Part shown: positions 1-11,789 of the stretch, piece by piece
How the letters are laid out: each line of letters opens with the position of its first letter
Numbering within the stretch: the first letter of the stretch is position 1
Source of the DNA: Chamaea fasciata
Taxonomy: Eukaryota; Chordata; Aves; Passeriformes; Sylviidae
Assembly (NCBI GenBank): GCA_029207755.1
Contig: JARCOQ010000006.1
Coordinates: 66,934,093-66,998,092 of the forward strand
Direction of reading: 5' to 3'
DNA: 64,000 nt
Position numbers and translations under genes: made by a program
Notes under the pieces: model-generated
Databases searched by the model: none
The model's input: only the letters and a program-made list of their open reading frames with translations
What the model was told of the DNA's origin: nothing

Positions 1-445
1 TCAAGGAGGTCATGGATGCCTAGAATTTTAAGTTTTTCCACTTCTATTTTCCAAATGTTGAGAAAAATTATTTTGAGGCTTTTTGCAATTACTGTGGTTA
101 ATTAGCATTCCCTGATAATCATCCCTGTAATCTACACCAGTTAATTAGCCTTGTACGTAATCATCTATGTCATTAATTATTCCTGGCTCTCATTTTTCAC
201 ACTGAGAGGACGGGGGCACTTTGCACATGTTTTTTTCATTACGCTTTATCATCATCATACTAAACAAACCACCACAGGGCTTCAAGTCACTTGGAGTGAG
301 GCAGAAACAAAGGAGGTTTTTCCCAAAGTTGGAGTTTCTGCTAGCAAACGCCACGTCACTGATTTTATGTTCCTCTGAGTTCTCCTGGAAGCCAAATGGA
401 TTTGGCTGAACTTGCCCCAAAATGCTCATTTTCAGTATTTCTTAC
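1..445 (-). other. FAT4: FAT4 intron 11, 5' part
   Basis: The sequence downstream (in gene direction) of the exon 11 donor at 445-444. It is AT-rich, and I see no exon or repeat. The next exon, which should encode the rest of laminin-G 1, is outside the window. Confidence 0.85.
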
Positions 446-753
446 CATTCCAGCCCGGCGGGCGATGGCGGTGTGGAACTGCCCGTCAGACACCCTCTTA
501 GCTGTGGTGAGCTTGTAGGTGCCACTGCCCAGGTTGTAGGAGAACCTCAGCCTCCCTCCCATGATTTCCAGGGCCAGGAATTCCCCCCGCTCTCCGGTCT
601 GGTTGTCGTAGTTATACAGCAGCAAGGCATTGCTCTTTATGGTGGCAAACTTTATGTAGATGTAATTGTTGTTGGGATCCATACTGGGGAACTCCATGTA
701 GGACAGCTCTTCAAAACCATAACTGTTGAGCTCGCAGTGGTTCCCAAAAACAC
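446..753 (-). CDS. FAT4: FAT4 exon 11: end of EGF4 and first half of laminin-G 1
   Basis: 308 bp, phase 1 at the start and phase 0 at the end. The acceptor is gtttttcag (AG at 755-754) and the donor gtaaga. It completes EGF4 with VFGNHCELN, then begins the first laminin-G domain: SYGFEELSYMEFPS, NNNYIYIKFATI, ALLLYNYDNQTG, EFLALEIMGGRL and RFSYNLGSGTYKLTT, ending ARRAGM. The rest of the laminin-G domain must lie to the left of the window. This stretch is close to identical to human FAT4 as I remember it and is the strongest single piece of evidence for the gene name. Confidence 0.96.
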
Positions 754-2321
754 CTGAAAAACGAAAAGCAAAATCTGGAACTGGGGAGGTTTTCCTCAAC
801 GTGCATTCTCCCAGGAACGAAGTGTGGACGTGCTCTCCACATGGCTGTGGAACCTCTAAATGTAGAATTGAAACCACACAACCAACAGAAGAAAGCTATT
901 ACCCACAGCTGGGTGCTGAGGTACATTACATTTAAACTTAAGAATTGAGTTACAAAGGACAGATGCATCTATCAAAAAGCATTTCATCGAGCTCTGTGGC
1001 TTCCTTGGAAAACACCAAACCAAGCTAGTTTGACAGCTCTGACAAGACCTGGTTGTTAATTATCATCAGGCTGTGATTAATCCATTAATCCAGCTATGGA
1101 AATAAATGTGCAAGTTGAGTTTATTTTTCGCTCTGCAGCTGTTATCTGAACTGTTTCTCACTGGGGGGTTAATTTTTTATACTTATGAAATAAGCATATG
1201 TGTGATTAAAATATTTGTCTTCGCATGTTTTTACTGATATGAATATTTTGGTGCATTCTACATAATTCTTTTCATATCTCTGTCACATAATTTCCCCTGA
1301 TTTTTATTTTACTGAAGCAACAATGGGAAAAAAACCTCCTGATTTAATTTATGAATATTAGTTACACTTGCAATGGAAATTAATAAACCCTGAGGAAATG
1401 TACAATAAAGGAAATAAAAGGGAACAGAGAAATTATTCCACATGTTAATAGAAAAACTTACTCAGCATTAGTTACAAATGCATATTGAGAACTATATTTT
1501 TATGAGAGGGTGTTCAGCAACCTTAAAACACTGTAGATGTTTTCTGTACATTTCTGTTTCTTTAATTAATCTGTTACATTTACTTTCATACTTTTCCATA
1601 TGAACAATGGCAATTTTGGATTAATCTGCATTCAGAATCAATCCTGCTGCAATTGTGTCATGATGCCTTAAAATATCCATGTTGTTCTATGTTTTTGTTG
1701 GGTTCGTTCCACAAGCCAAATCTGGGATAATTAAATTCTAAAAATCATGAAACTATTTTGGCACTAGTATATGCTTCTCTGATCAAAATACACATGATAT
1801 AGTGGTCTTACTCTTCAGCTGCACTGAAAGTGGCTGTTATTCATCAGGAGAGCTTTGCTATCATCATACCTCCTCCTTCAGACTGAACTTTGGATATTCT
1901 TGGTGGTGAAGGTACTTTAGCCCTGATCCAGCTGTGCTTGAGCTAAGTTTCTTCTTTAGGAAGTCAATGGTCTTGATTTAAGTATTTCAAGCATCCATTT
2001 TTACTTTTGGACAGTTATCGGTATATACCTAATAAGAAATATTCTTTCTAATTTTTAGGCACAGAGTTGTTTGGCCAAGTCTTATGTTTTTGTGTGAGAG
2101 GGAAAGGATCTGCTACTGGGTGGGATGACAAATATGTACTTGTAGTAAAATTTCTGATTTTCTTTTAAGAAAAATGAGTTAATTGAACCTCTAAATACAA
2201 TTTTTCCAAACCTTGAATCATTTTCAAACCAGAAATCATTTAGGCAGGTAAAAATAAATAGAAATATGAATAGGGAAAGGGGAGATGAAGAGGAGAGAAG
2301 GAGGAAGAGAAGGGTACTCAC
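754..2321 (-). other. FAT4: FAT4 intron 10
   Basis: 1,568 bp, GT-AG, phase 1. It is AT-rich and free of recognisable repeats. The part around 1030-1130 has several TAATTA-like and TTAATCC-like homeodomain words in otherwise unique sequence. Nothing else stands out. Confidence 0.85.
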
Positions 2322-2426
2322 CGAAGGGACAGTGGCAGAAATATCCTTCCAGCCCACTCTGGCAGGACCCACCATTGAAACAGGGGTTGCACTCACAGTA
2401 GTTGACAGTGGAGTCACATGTTTTCC
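2322..2426 (-). CDS. FAT4: FAT4 exon 10: end of EGF3 and most of EGF4
   Basis: 105 bp, phase 1 at both ends. The acceptor is cctcatcacag (AG at 2428-2427) and the donor gtgagt. It completes EGF3 with GKTCDS and then encodes VNYCECNPCFNGGSC, QSGLEGYFCHCPF, the first five cysteines of EGF4. EGF4 lacks the DxDEC calcium signature seen in EGF2 and EGF3, since VNYC replaces it, so it is probably not calcium-binding. CFNGGSC fits the O-fucose consensus. The correct frame differs from the longer open frame on the same strand across this exon, which reads into the intron. Confidence 0.93.
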
Positions 2427-4340
2427 CTGTGATGAGGGAACAAAAGCAATTTCCAGGTCAGACTATTCAGGGAAATAGGAAAGGCAGGCTGGTGTTGTAG
2501 GCAGTGAGGTTATGAACCAATGCTGAACTCATGGCCAGGAGAGAGAGTGCCAGGGACTGGCTCTGGGATGGAGAGAGGAATCACAGACAGGATTCTGGGC
2601 TTTCCCCAGCACCGTCATAGGCATAAGGTGTGGCCCAGAGAAAGTAACTTTACTTTTCAAGTGTCTCATTGTGATTACAGGTACTGCTGTTTTAATTGAA
2701 TTGGATTTTATTTTTTATTTTATTAACTGGTGTCTATAGAAGAGAGATCATGCAATTAAAGGCAGCGCTGAACTAAAGAACTGCAAAAATGCATCTTTTC
2801 TCCCTGTTGAGTGCAACATACTCGTGAATGCAAAGGAGATACAGACAGCCCCTGCTGGACCCTGCACAAGCAGGTCATGCTGAACAGAGGCTGCTATTGT
2901 ACATTATATGATTTTTCTTATTTTTCCTCATCAATTACAACCTCCTTCCTGACTTGGAGAGACCACAGTCCTCTGGAGCTAAAACAAGTTGCCCTGGATA
3001 CAGTCCTTTCCTAAGCAGACATTGTCACATGTGGTAAATATTATTCCCCAGAGAACAAACTGAAATCACATAATTCATTTCAGCAAGGAAGGGAAAAAGT
3101 GAAGATTTTAACAGACACCAAATATGGACACGTGTATTCTTCATATGAAACTAAAACTTTCTTTGTACGGAAACTTTAACTACAAAAATATTGGTCTTCC
3201 TTTCTAAGGTTTTGTTGGCTTTGATGAGTATAGCAACACTTCAAACTACATCCCATTCTTGAAACCTGTCTTCCTGTCGCCAGCAGTGCCAGCCTTCACT
3301 GCCTGTGCTCAGCAAAAACTTCTAAGTATTGTTACGTTTGTCCTCCCTGTTTCACTGCAAAAAATTCACAAAACCAGCCACGGTCTTCCAGACTTTTCCT
3401 GAACTTCATCTCAGCCAGGTCACATGCACAAAGCATGGGCTAAGATTGTTTTAATGCACTGGTAATTATTTCTTTTATTTCTTACACCATATGCACACGT
3501 TTAAGCTAAAAGTACAACATGAGCCTGCACAGAGGGTGTCCGCCCTTGTATGTCACATATATCTTGTAATTTTACATCTCCCATGACAGGAATGCACAAT
3601 AGGCAGTCCTCAGAGGTTGCTGGAGCTTCAAACTGTAGAAAACCAGGACTGTGCTTTAAGAACTCTGCTACCTTTTTCAGAGTTTAACAACTTGAGTCAC
3701 CTAATGAAGAAAACCTCTTGTTTTTTTCCTCTGCCTCTTATACTTTTCTGTTTAACCTACAGTTTGCAAAGCAGCTCTTCCATGTGAGCAGCAGCTCTCC
3801 ATGTGTGACTGCAAGCAGGATGGAAATGGAGCGCTGGAGGATTCCTGCGGTTAATACGTCACTTGTAGATGCACCATAAATCCAGGAAACTTTTCCAGTG
3901 TCTGAATCTAATTATGCTTTGGGGGTATTTATTTATGTTTTATTCTCTAATGGGCATGACTGAAGGATGAGCTAACTTTTTATGTGAGATTTTGCTGTTT
4001 TCTTTGTTTTCAATTTATGGTCCATAGTAGAGATCTTTGACTTATGCAGGAGAGCACATAGCAGGAGTGACACAGACATGCTTAAAATAGCTCAGTGATG
4101 TTGCTTAGTTTTCACAAAAATCAAGTGTAGCTAAAAAGGCTTAGTCAGATTTTTGCAGTTCAATCTAACTAAATACTCTTCTTTTTCTCAGCTAAACATA
4201 AAAGCTGGCATATTTATTGAGTCAGCAAGAGAATATGGATATTTATTTCACCTGCACTTACTTTACCCAACAAATAACAGCATCTTCTTTATGCTTAACT
4301 ATTGTTTGAAGAGCTCTTGAAACCAATAGAAGTGTGTTTA

Positions 4341-4480
4341 GAATAACAGAATTATGGCATCATAGAATGGTTTGTGTTGGAAAAGGCCTTAAAAACCATC
4401 TTGTTCCAACCCCCTACCATGGGCAGTGACATATTCCACAAGACCAAGTTGCTCAAAATCCCATCCAAATTGGCCTAGAT
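4341..4480 (-). repeat. CR1 LINE 3' end fragment
   Basis: The plus strand reads catagaatggtttgtgttgg, then ttgttccaaccccctaccat and gggcagtgac. This is the reverse complement of the CR1 3' end, so the element lies on the minus strand. It is diverged, with single-base changes throughout, and is typical of an old avian CR1 copy. Confidence 0.85.
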
Positions 4481-4701
4481 GAAAATTGAAGTTAGCTGAA
4501 TTTATAGATCAATTCTCATCTGAAATTCTGAAAAATGCAAGGTATTCATTTCTGCATCAGAAAGATCTTTTTCTGAAGACCATGAAAATTAGGAGTATGC
4601 TGGATAATTGGTAACAGACAGCAGTCAACATTTATCATTCATCACCTCCAGCTGATGCTATCACAGGCAGGGGCTTATGCACAAATCTAAGTTCCTCAGA
4701 C

Positions 4702-4716
4702 TTTTTTTTTTTTTTT
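4702..4716. repeat. Poly-T run of 15
   Basis: Fifteen consecutive T bases on the plus strand in intron 9, with no associated element seen. Confidence 0.9.
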
Positions 4717-6606
4717 AATTGAAAAATGTAACAGGAACAGATACCAGCTGGATGCTCTTGAGCTAAGATTTCAGCTGATTGGAGAGTTTTAGTTTTTATG
4801 GTTCTCTGTGTCCATCTTTTAAAGTGGTTGTTCTAATATTCTAATCTTGCATTTGAAACAACTTCACAAACCTACATTCCTTCATCTTAATGAATCCTGG
4901 AAAACAGGAAATGAAGGGTTCAAAGGAAGGGCAGACAACTACTGTAAATCACCAAGCATATTCCCTCCAGAAAGTGATTATTTTAAAAACAAAACCTGTT
5001 CATCATTAAGAGATATAATTATAATAGATTGTTCAAACCCTAATGATGTTGCTCTGAGGTAATCAGTCTTTATAATCCTATCCAGTGAAACGAATGCCAT
5101 TACCTTTTGCAGTATGATGAAGTGAAATGCAGCTGACAAAACATAATAAATCAAGGAAAAGTAAGACTCTCAGTTTTCAGGTACACCACAATAAAGATCT
5201 ACAGCTCATGTACTCTAATTTACAGTGAACAGAGTCTGTCCCAGAAAATACCATGTAAACGTTACTTTTTTTACCAAGGATGCAAATTCAATTATGAGAC
5301 TGTATTTTCATTCCAACAGAAGCAGCAAAGCTATGTATATGGAGAACTGAATTAGAAATCCACTATTTTGGATGCTTCTTTGTTGTTGTTGTTGAAGCAC
5401 TCAAGGCTTATATTCATGAAGAAACAGTTTGGGGCTTTATTTTTACGTTCACTGTGGCTATCTTTAATCACATATAAATGCAAACTGAGAGCCCAGGCAG
5501 CTGTGTTCTCTTACTGTTGGCAGTATAATAATGACATAATAGCCTCTATGTCAAGCATTCTCAAACAATCAGTACACTGACATTTGTTTGCAGAACCTAT
5601 TGAATATTTAATTTGCAGAATTTCAAATATGCTTTTGCAGACATAAAATGTCTAAATATACTGTATGTTAATTGTGATCTTATCTAAGAAGGTCTGTTGA
5701 TATTAAACTCCAAAGATATTTTGTCTTTTAATTACACTGGTGCCATTTGTTTTCTGTCTTGATCAATTAATCTCAGGACACTTTAATAACTCTTGATTCT
5801 GCAATGGCCAACTGATTAAACAACATCTGACTCCCAAATAGAAACGTCTGCCTCAGTGGCAGTCTATTTTAAGGTTATTTGTGTTGACAAGGAGTTTAAG
5901 AAAGCTCCTATCAGATGCCACATTTAATTCATGGCATGAAAGAAATCCAACACTTCAAACTGTGAGAGTCTCTCATCACATTCTCTTAGTAAAAATACTC
6001 ATCTTTTTTTTGAACTTGTCACATGCAGAGCTTCATTTTTAGCTGACATAAGGGTTGAGCATTAAGGTACGAGCTTTAACACCAGAAGAAATCAGCTGGG
6101 TGCTTCATAAATGTTTCAAATTACAGTCTAGAGGCATACACTGTAGTTTGCTCCAGGAGCTAATGAAGCGTTTTGCTTCACTGCAACAGCAAACACAAAC
6201 CCATGTACTCTCTGGTGCTAATGACCTCAAGAGTTACAGGGCAGAGGTGGCCCAGAATTATTTTTCTATGCTCCTGGCAAAATAATTTGATGTGCTAATA
6301 CAACATGAGATAAAATCCTGGATTGGTAACTTAATTAGAACTGCTTGTCAATTAACAACAACTGCTCCTGACCTGAGGCTCACAAGCATATTTGTGAGGT
6401 TCATGCAGAAGATCTCATCAGCATCCTTGATATTGCACTGAACATGTATCCACTGCTACAGCTGTGATTTAAATCAGGTAGTTAAACCTTTACTTTGAAA
6501 TTAATTAACTTTCTCCTCCATTCTCTCCTGCACAGATCCACTTTAAGTAAAAAATCCCAGAGGAACAGTGGATCCCCTGATCCCTGCATGGGTTACAGGT
6601 GAGCTG

Positions 6607-6624
6607 TGGTGGTGGTGGTGGTGG
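6607..6624. repeat. TGG trinucleotide repeat, 6 units
   Basis: Six perfect TGG units in intron 9. Confidence 0.9.
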
Positions 6625-7439
6625 CAAGTCCCACACCAGAATGGACACAGCTGTGCTGAGCTGGGCTGCCCTGGGGCTTCTGCAATACAGAAATACTCCT
6701 TAGAAAAGGCACTGAAAGCCTTACCTAATCTTCTCTGGTTAGATGCTTTTTTTTTTTTCAGATTTCTATAAAAAGTGGCTATAAGCACTGGTTAAAATTG
6801 TTCAGACTTTCCTTAAATATCCTATTCATGGCAGAAGCGAAGACCAGCCTGCTTTTCTAGAGTTACAGTGCTGCTGTGTTTGAATGTGTAATAAATATCC
6901 GAGAAAAAATACTCAGGAGTAGGAATGCTGCAGACATTTTTGAGCTTAATGAAAAAAATAAATGACAAAAGGACAAAATACAGAACAGAGAGGTTGACCA
7001 CTTTGCCTGAAATCTGGCTTTTCCCACATCCTTCATCTGTTTTCTGTCCTGAAAGCAATTTGGGGCAGAGGCTGATTTTCTTGCTTGGCACACTTCTAGC
7101 AGACTTGAAATGCTCCCACAATATGCATAACAACAACATGTACAGAAAAGTCATACTTAAGCATTAGAAATGGTTTCCACACATTTAAAAAATTTAAATA
7201 GCTCTCGCAAAAATCTTTCTGTTCTAATGCAAATCAGGTAAGTGATATTTGCCTTGGGAGAGAGCTAAAATAAAATAATATTGCAGGGACCTGGTCTTCT
7301 GAGTTTTCACACTATTAATACCTCATTTTGCATGACCTCTTCATCTACTGGGGATGCTTGCACTCAGACAATCTCAGGCTAAGAAGGCACATCTCATCAT
7401 CTTTTCTGGACCGTGAGGTGTAGAGGAGTAAAAGCATAC

Positions 7440-10400
7440 CTGTGTACCCGGTTTTACAGACGCAGTTGAAGCTCCCTGGGAAGTTCTGGCAGGCAGCACC
7501 ATTTTTGCAGGGGTTGGAAAGGCACTCGTTGACGTCCCTCTCGCAAGCCATGCCGGTGAAACCCTCCCGGCAGCTGCAGGAGAAGCCCCCCACCAGGTTG
7601 TGGCAGGTGCCCTCATTGTGACAGGGCGACGGCAGGCACTCGTCAATGTCGGTCTCGCACAGGCTCCCCTCGTAGCCCGGCAGGCACCTGCACACGAAGG
7701 GCCGCAGGGGCTCGTTGGCCACGATGATGACAGGGATGCTCTCGTGGGTCTGCAGGGCCGGGCCCACCGCCAGCCTCCTCAGGCAGCTCCCCCCATTCTG
7801 GCAGGGGCTCTGCAGGCACCAGTCATGGTCCACGGCCTCGACCCGTACCCCGCTCTGGCGGAAGAGGACGTCCTTGATGCTCTCGAAGAAGGTGGCCACG
7901 CCGCTGGGGTTAACGTACTGGTTGTTGCCGCGCTTGACGGCCGCCATCAGGAAGGTGTGGTTGCTGTCCTCGTAGAGCCCGTAGAGCTGGATGGCCGTGC
8001 CCAGCCCTGTCAGCTGGGAGCTGGCGATGCGCAGGAAGTGCAGGTAGTGGTTGGTCAGGAAGTCCCGCACGCCGTGGGCGCTCAGGCGAAGGAGGACGCT
8101 GTTGTCAATGGTGGCGTTGCTGAAGCCCGCAAAGAAAATGCGGACGCTGCTGGTGACGGCTGCGTGCAGCCCATCATTGCTGAGGACGGCCAGGTCAAAT
8201 GTGCCATCCGTAGACCTCGCCTGCGAGTGCAGCTCACAGGTGTCTCCGGGAATGCTGAAAAGGCTGGTGACCCCTGAGGTGAGGGAGCACTGGAAGCTGT
8301 CCAGCACATCTGGATCCTGCGGCTTTACGTTGCCCAAAATTCCACCTGGGAAGAGGTTGCCGTAATAATGAACAAAGATTTCTACTGTTCTGGGCTGAGA
8401 CGGGTTGTCGTTTTGGTCTATTACCTTGATCTGCACAGTTCCTGTGGAAGACATCTGAGGAACACCAGAGTCTCTCGTAATCACTGAGAGGTAGAAATCA
8501 CTGATTTGCTCCCTGTCAATCTCCCTCGTTGTTGTCAGGACTCCAGCAGTGCTGAGGCTGAAGTAGCTGGTGGCAGGGCCAGTGCTGAGCAAGTAATATG
8601 TAAAAGGACCTTGGTTGGGAGGGAGATCGGGATCTGATGACTGAAGCGTCATCACCAGAGTTCCTGCGCGGTTATTCTCCAGGACTTCTCCTTGGCTGGT
8701 GGACAAGGTAGGGCCGTTGTCATTGATATCTTCCAAAGTTACCAACAGAGAGGCACTTCCTGTCGCAGATGGTGTTCCCGAATCTATGGCCAGCACGGAC
8801 AGGTTGTAGACAGGCAGTGTTTCTCGATCCAGCTCCGCCGTGACCGTCACCTGTCCTGTCTGTGGGTTGATGGAAAAGGCACTGTTCTCGTTGCCAGACC
8901 CGATGAAATAGGAAAACCTGCTCCAGCTGGGTACAGAATCTGAATCAAAGGCACTGACAAATGTGACATGGGTGCCTGGAGGAACACCCTCGCTGATCCG
9001 TACATTGTAGGTTCCCAAGGTGAAAACAGGTGGATCATTGGCATCCAGGATTGTGATATTAACAGTTACTTCATCTATGTCTGCACCACGAATGCTCCCC
9101 AAATTTTTTGCAAGGACTTTCAAAGAGATTCGTTCTTCTTTTTCTCTGTCAAGAGGTCCTGAAACATAGATCTGGCCACTTTTCTCATCTATCTGGAAGC
9201 CCTTCTTTCTGCTGTTGCCAAAGATGAGGTAGTGGACTTCTCCATCAATTCCCATATCACGATCACTTGCAAAAACTTCACCTATAACAGTACCTTTGGA
9301 GGCTGCCTCTGAAACCTCAAAATAATAAAGCTTGGACACAAAACGGGGCACATATTCATTTGTCCCTTCTAACTGGATGTTGACAGTAGCAAAGCTGCAC
9401 CTCTCTTCATCTGGAACATTAAAAGCCTTCACCATTAAATGGTAGCTCTGCTTTGTTTCATAATCTAAAAATCCCTGGGTGGTGATGGTTCCCGTGTTGG
9501 GGTCAATGACAAAGAGGTCACTGTCTGAGGACTGGATGGCATAGGCAATCACAGCGTTAGATCCAGAGTCAGCATCAGTGGCGTTTAAACAAATCACAGT
9601 TGTCCCACTGGGGGCGTTTTCTAACACGGTGGGGAAGTACTCCTCAGGGCTGAATGCTGGGGAGTTATCATTGACATCAATGACATTAACAGTGACAGCA
9701 CAGTAGCCTGTTCGGGACACCCACCCTCCGTCCGTGGCAGCAACAACCAGCTCGTGCTTTTGGTGTAACTCAAAATCAAGTGGTTTGGCTAGTGTCAGCG
9801 TACCAGTGGTTGTATTAATAGTAAAGATTCCAGCTTCATTTCCAGAGGAAATATTGTATCTGATTAATCCGTTCATAGCAGCATCTCTGTCTCGTGCTGA
9901 AACCGTCCTGACCACTGTTCCAACAGAGTAGCTCTCTGGGACAGTAACACTCATATGGCTCTGGGAAAACTCAGGTGTATGGTAATTTTCTTCTGTCACT
10001 ACTATTTCAACAGCTACCTCGGATGAGAGTGGGGGATTACCCTTGTCCTTGGCCTTCACTTTAAAAAGGAAGTTTTTGTTCAAATCAGCCATTAGTGAAG
10101 ATGACACAGAAATCCAGCCTGTACTCCTGTCCAGCCTGAATTTATTAGTTTTGCTCTCATCAGAGATGAAGTACTCCACTTCAGAATTCAAGCCAAAGTC
10201 CTTGTCATCCACCGCAGTAACTTTAATCAAATTTGTGCCAACCCTCACGTTCTTGGTAACGGGAGTGAAATATTTAGGAGCAAGGAAGAGCGGTGTGTTG
10301 TCATTGCTATCTACGATGTTTATGGTGACAGTGGTCTCACTCACTAAAGGGGGACTGCCCCGGTCTGACGATGTCACGATGAAGCTGTGCCTGTTGATGT

Positions 10401-11789
10401 TGACATTGCTGGAACCGCTGGAGTTTTGGTACCTTAAGTACTGCTTGTTGAAAATCTCTCCCGTGGTTGCATTAATGCGGAAGAACTCGGACTGGGATTT
10501 TATGAAGTAGAAGACTTGACCATTGAACCCTTCATCTGGATCGGTGGCTGAAACCTGGGTGACCTTTAGCCCAATCCCAGGAAGCTCAGGACACTCCAGG
10601 TAATAGGATGGTTTTGTAAACCGTGGGGCATTGTCATTGACATCTGTGACGAAGATGGTGACATCTGTGCTCACCGTCCAGCCCGAGTCATGCGCAGAGA
10701 CCCTGATTCTGTAGCGGTCGGTGTCCTCCCTGTTCAGTGGTCTGCTGACGGTGATGTCCCCGGTGCTGGGGTTTATGGTAAACGGGAGACTCGTATCCCT
10801 TATGGAGTACCTGCTGACTGCGTTCACCCCAATGTCCTCATCTGATGTTGTGACTCGCGTTACTGTAAAACCCAGAGGTGCATTTTCAGGCACAGAAGCA
10901 CTGAATATCTGTGAAAACCTTGGAGCATTGTCATTTTCATCTAAAATATTAATGATAACTTTGACAGTCGTGCTCTGGAGCGGAGTGCCTTTATCTGAAG
11001 CTTTTATGGTTAGTGTGCACTGAGACAGTTTCTCCCTGTCCAAGGGCCGGACACTTCTGATCTCACCAGTGGCTCGATTGATACTGAAACTGTTCTCGGT
11101 ATTGCCCTCAATAATTTCATAATTTAGCTGTCCATTTAGACCGCTGTCCCTGTCGACAGCAGCCACCGTCAGTATCTTCCGCGGGGATAGGTTCTCCGCT
11201 ATTTCTGCAATGAAGGGATCTTGCTCAAACTCTGGCACGTTATCGTTGACGTCAATCACCGATACTTCCAACTTCTTGTATGAAGAAAAGGGGGGAAAGC
11301 CCGTGTCTCTGGCCTCAATCCACACCACGTATTTCTGCACGGCTTCAAAATCTAAAGCCCGCCCAACAGAAAGCTGTCCTGTCACCTGGTCTACTAGGAA
11401 GGTGCTGCCCAGGTTACCACTGGCAATGTAATAGGACAAGGAGCCTCCTCTGGCTGAAGATCCAGAGATGGTGGTGACAAGTGTCCCGACTGCTTGGTTT
11501 TCAGGGAAGGTGAAGGTCTCCTGCTCCGCCTGAACACGAGGAAATTCGGCTTTGTCCACAAACCTGACTGTGACAGTGGTGGAGTCTGTCTTGGGGTACC
11601 GGCCGCCATCCCTCACGTGAACAGAAATGGTGACTTCCGACTCTCCCGCCAGTGGTTTTGCAGCCAGGATTGCCCCCCTTGCTGGATCAATGTGGAATTT
11701 CTCAGAGTTCTTCCCCACGAGGGAATAATGGAGCTCGGCATTGGAGCCGGAGTCTGCGTCGGTGACAGTCACGGCAAACACAAATGAGC
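7440..11789 (-). CDS. FAT4: FAT4 exon 9, giant exon: about 11 cadherin repeats, alpha/beta segment, EGF1-EGF3
   Basis: 4,350 bp of uninterrupted coding sequence, phase 1 at both ends, acceptor ctccatttcag (AG at 11791-11790) and donor gtatgc. From the N-terminus the repeat borders are FVDKAEFPRV, DVNDNVPEF, DENDNAPRF, DVNDNAPRF, DSNDNTPLF, EENYHTPEF, DVNDNSPAF, TNEYVPRF, DANDPPVF, DINDNGPTL and DQNDNPSQ. A degenerate last cadherin-like unit follows (from RTVEIFVHYYGN, about 8130-8400), then a 101-residue segment without cadherin motifs (7822-8124), then three EGF-like modules with six cysteines each; EGF3 is cut by the donor after KTGYTG. EGF2 (DIDECLPSPC) and EGF3 (DVNECLSNPC) are of the calcium-binding type with the Asn-hydroxylation pattern. 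The 3' 800 bp is far richer in CpG than the rest. Cadherins followed by EGFs, with laminin-G only later, separates FAT4 from FAT1-3. Confidence 0.97.
7500..8285. other. Intragenic CpG-rich block in the 3' end of exon 9
   Basis: By hand count there are about 55 CpGs in roughly 780 bp, with high GC throughout. The following kilobase of the same exon (8300-9300) has only about one per 100 bp. The block covers the EGF modules and the alpha/beta segment. It meets the usual look of a CpG island but lies inside coding sequence. It could be an orphan CpG island, a site of GC-biased gene conversion, or simply codon bias. Counts are approximate. Confidence 0.6.
7822..8124 (-). other. FAT4: Alpha/beta extracellular segment between the last cadherin unit and EGF1
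   Basis: These 101 residues of exon 9 run from FSNATIDNSV to AVDHD and contain no cadherin motif (no DxNDN, DRE or PEN) and no cysteine. Read by eye, the order is strand (NSVLLRL), helix (RDFLTNHYLHFLRIASS), strand (AIQLYGLYE), strand (TFLMAAVKR), helix (SGVATFFESIKDVLFR), strand (VRVEAVD). That beta-alpha-beta-beta-alpha-beta order is typical of ferredoxin-like folds such as SEA domains and the membrane-adjacent domain of PCDH15. The fold call is inference. The segment is well conserved with human FAT4 as I recall it. Confidence 0.5.

Larger units (their letters stand above)
2427..7439 (-). other. FAT4: FAT4 intron 9
   Basis: 5,013 bp, GT-AG, phase 1. It contains a CR1 fragment at 4341-4480, a 15-base T run at 4702-4716, a short TGG repeat at 6607-6624 and unique AT-rich sequence. 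The stretch 5640-5960 has no repeat signature and is a candidate conserved noncoding element. Short open frames here have no recognisable product. Confidence 0.85.

Noticed and set aside
2082..2417. 111-residue minus-strand open frame across exon 10
   Set aside because: It is in the wrong frame for FAT4; the spliced phase gives the EGF4 sequence instead.
6568..6771. Open frame with a tryptophan run
   Set aside because: It is the translation of the TGG simple repeat.
7345..7439. Extension of the exon 9 open frame by 30 codons past 7440
   Set aside because: A good donor (gtatgc) sits at 7439 and exon 10 completes EGF3 in frame; the extension has no EGF cysteines in place and is intronic.
7600..8277. 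225-residue open frame on the plus strand opposite the 3' part of exon 9
   Set aside because: It is antisense to clear FAT4 coding sequence in a GC-rich block with few chance stops, and it shows no recognisable domain.
10043..10510. 155-residue plus-strand open frame opposite exon 9
   Set aside because: It is a shadow of the FAT4 cadherin reading frame, with no family resemblance.
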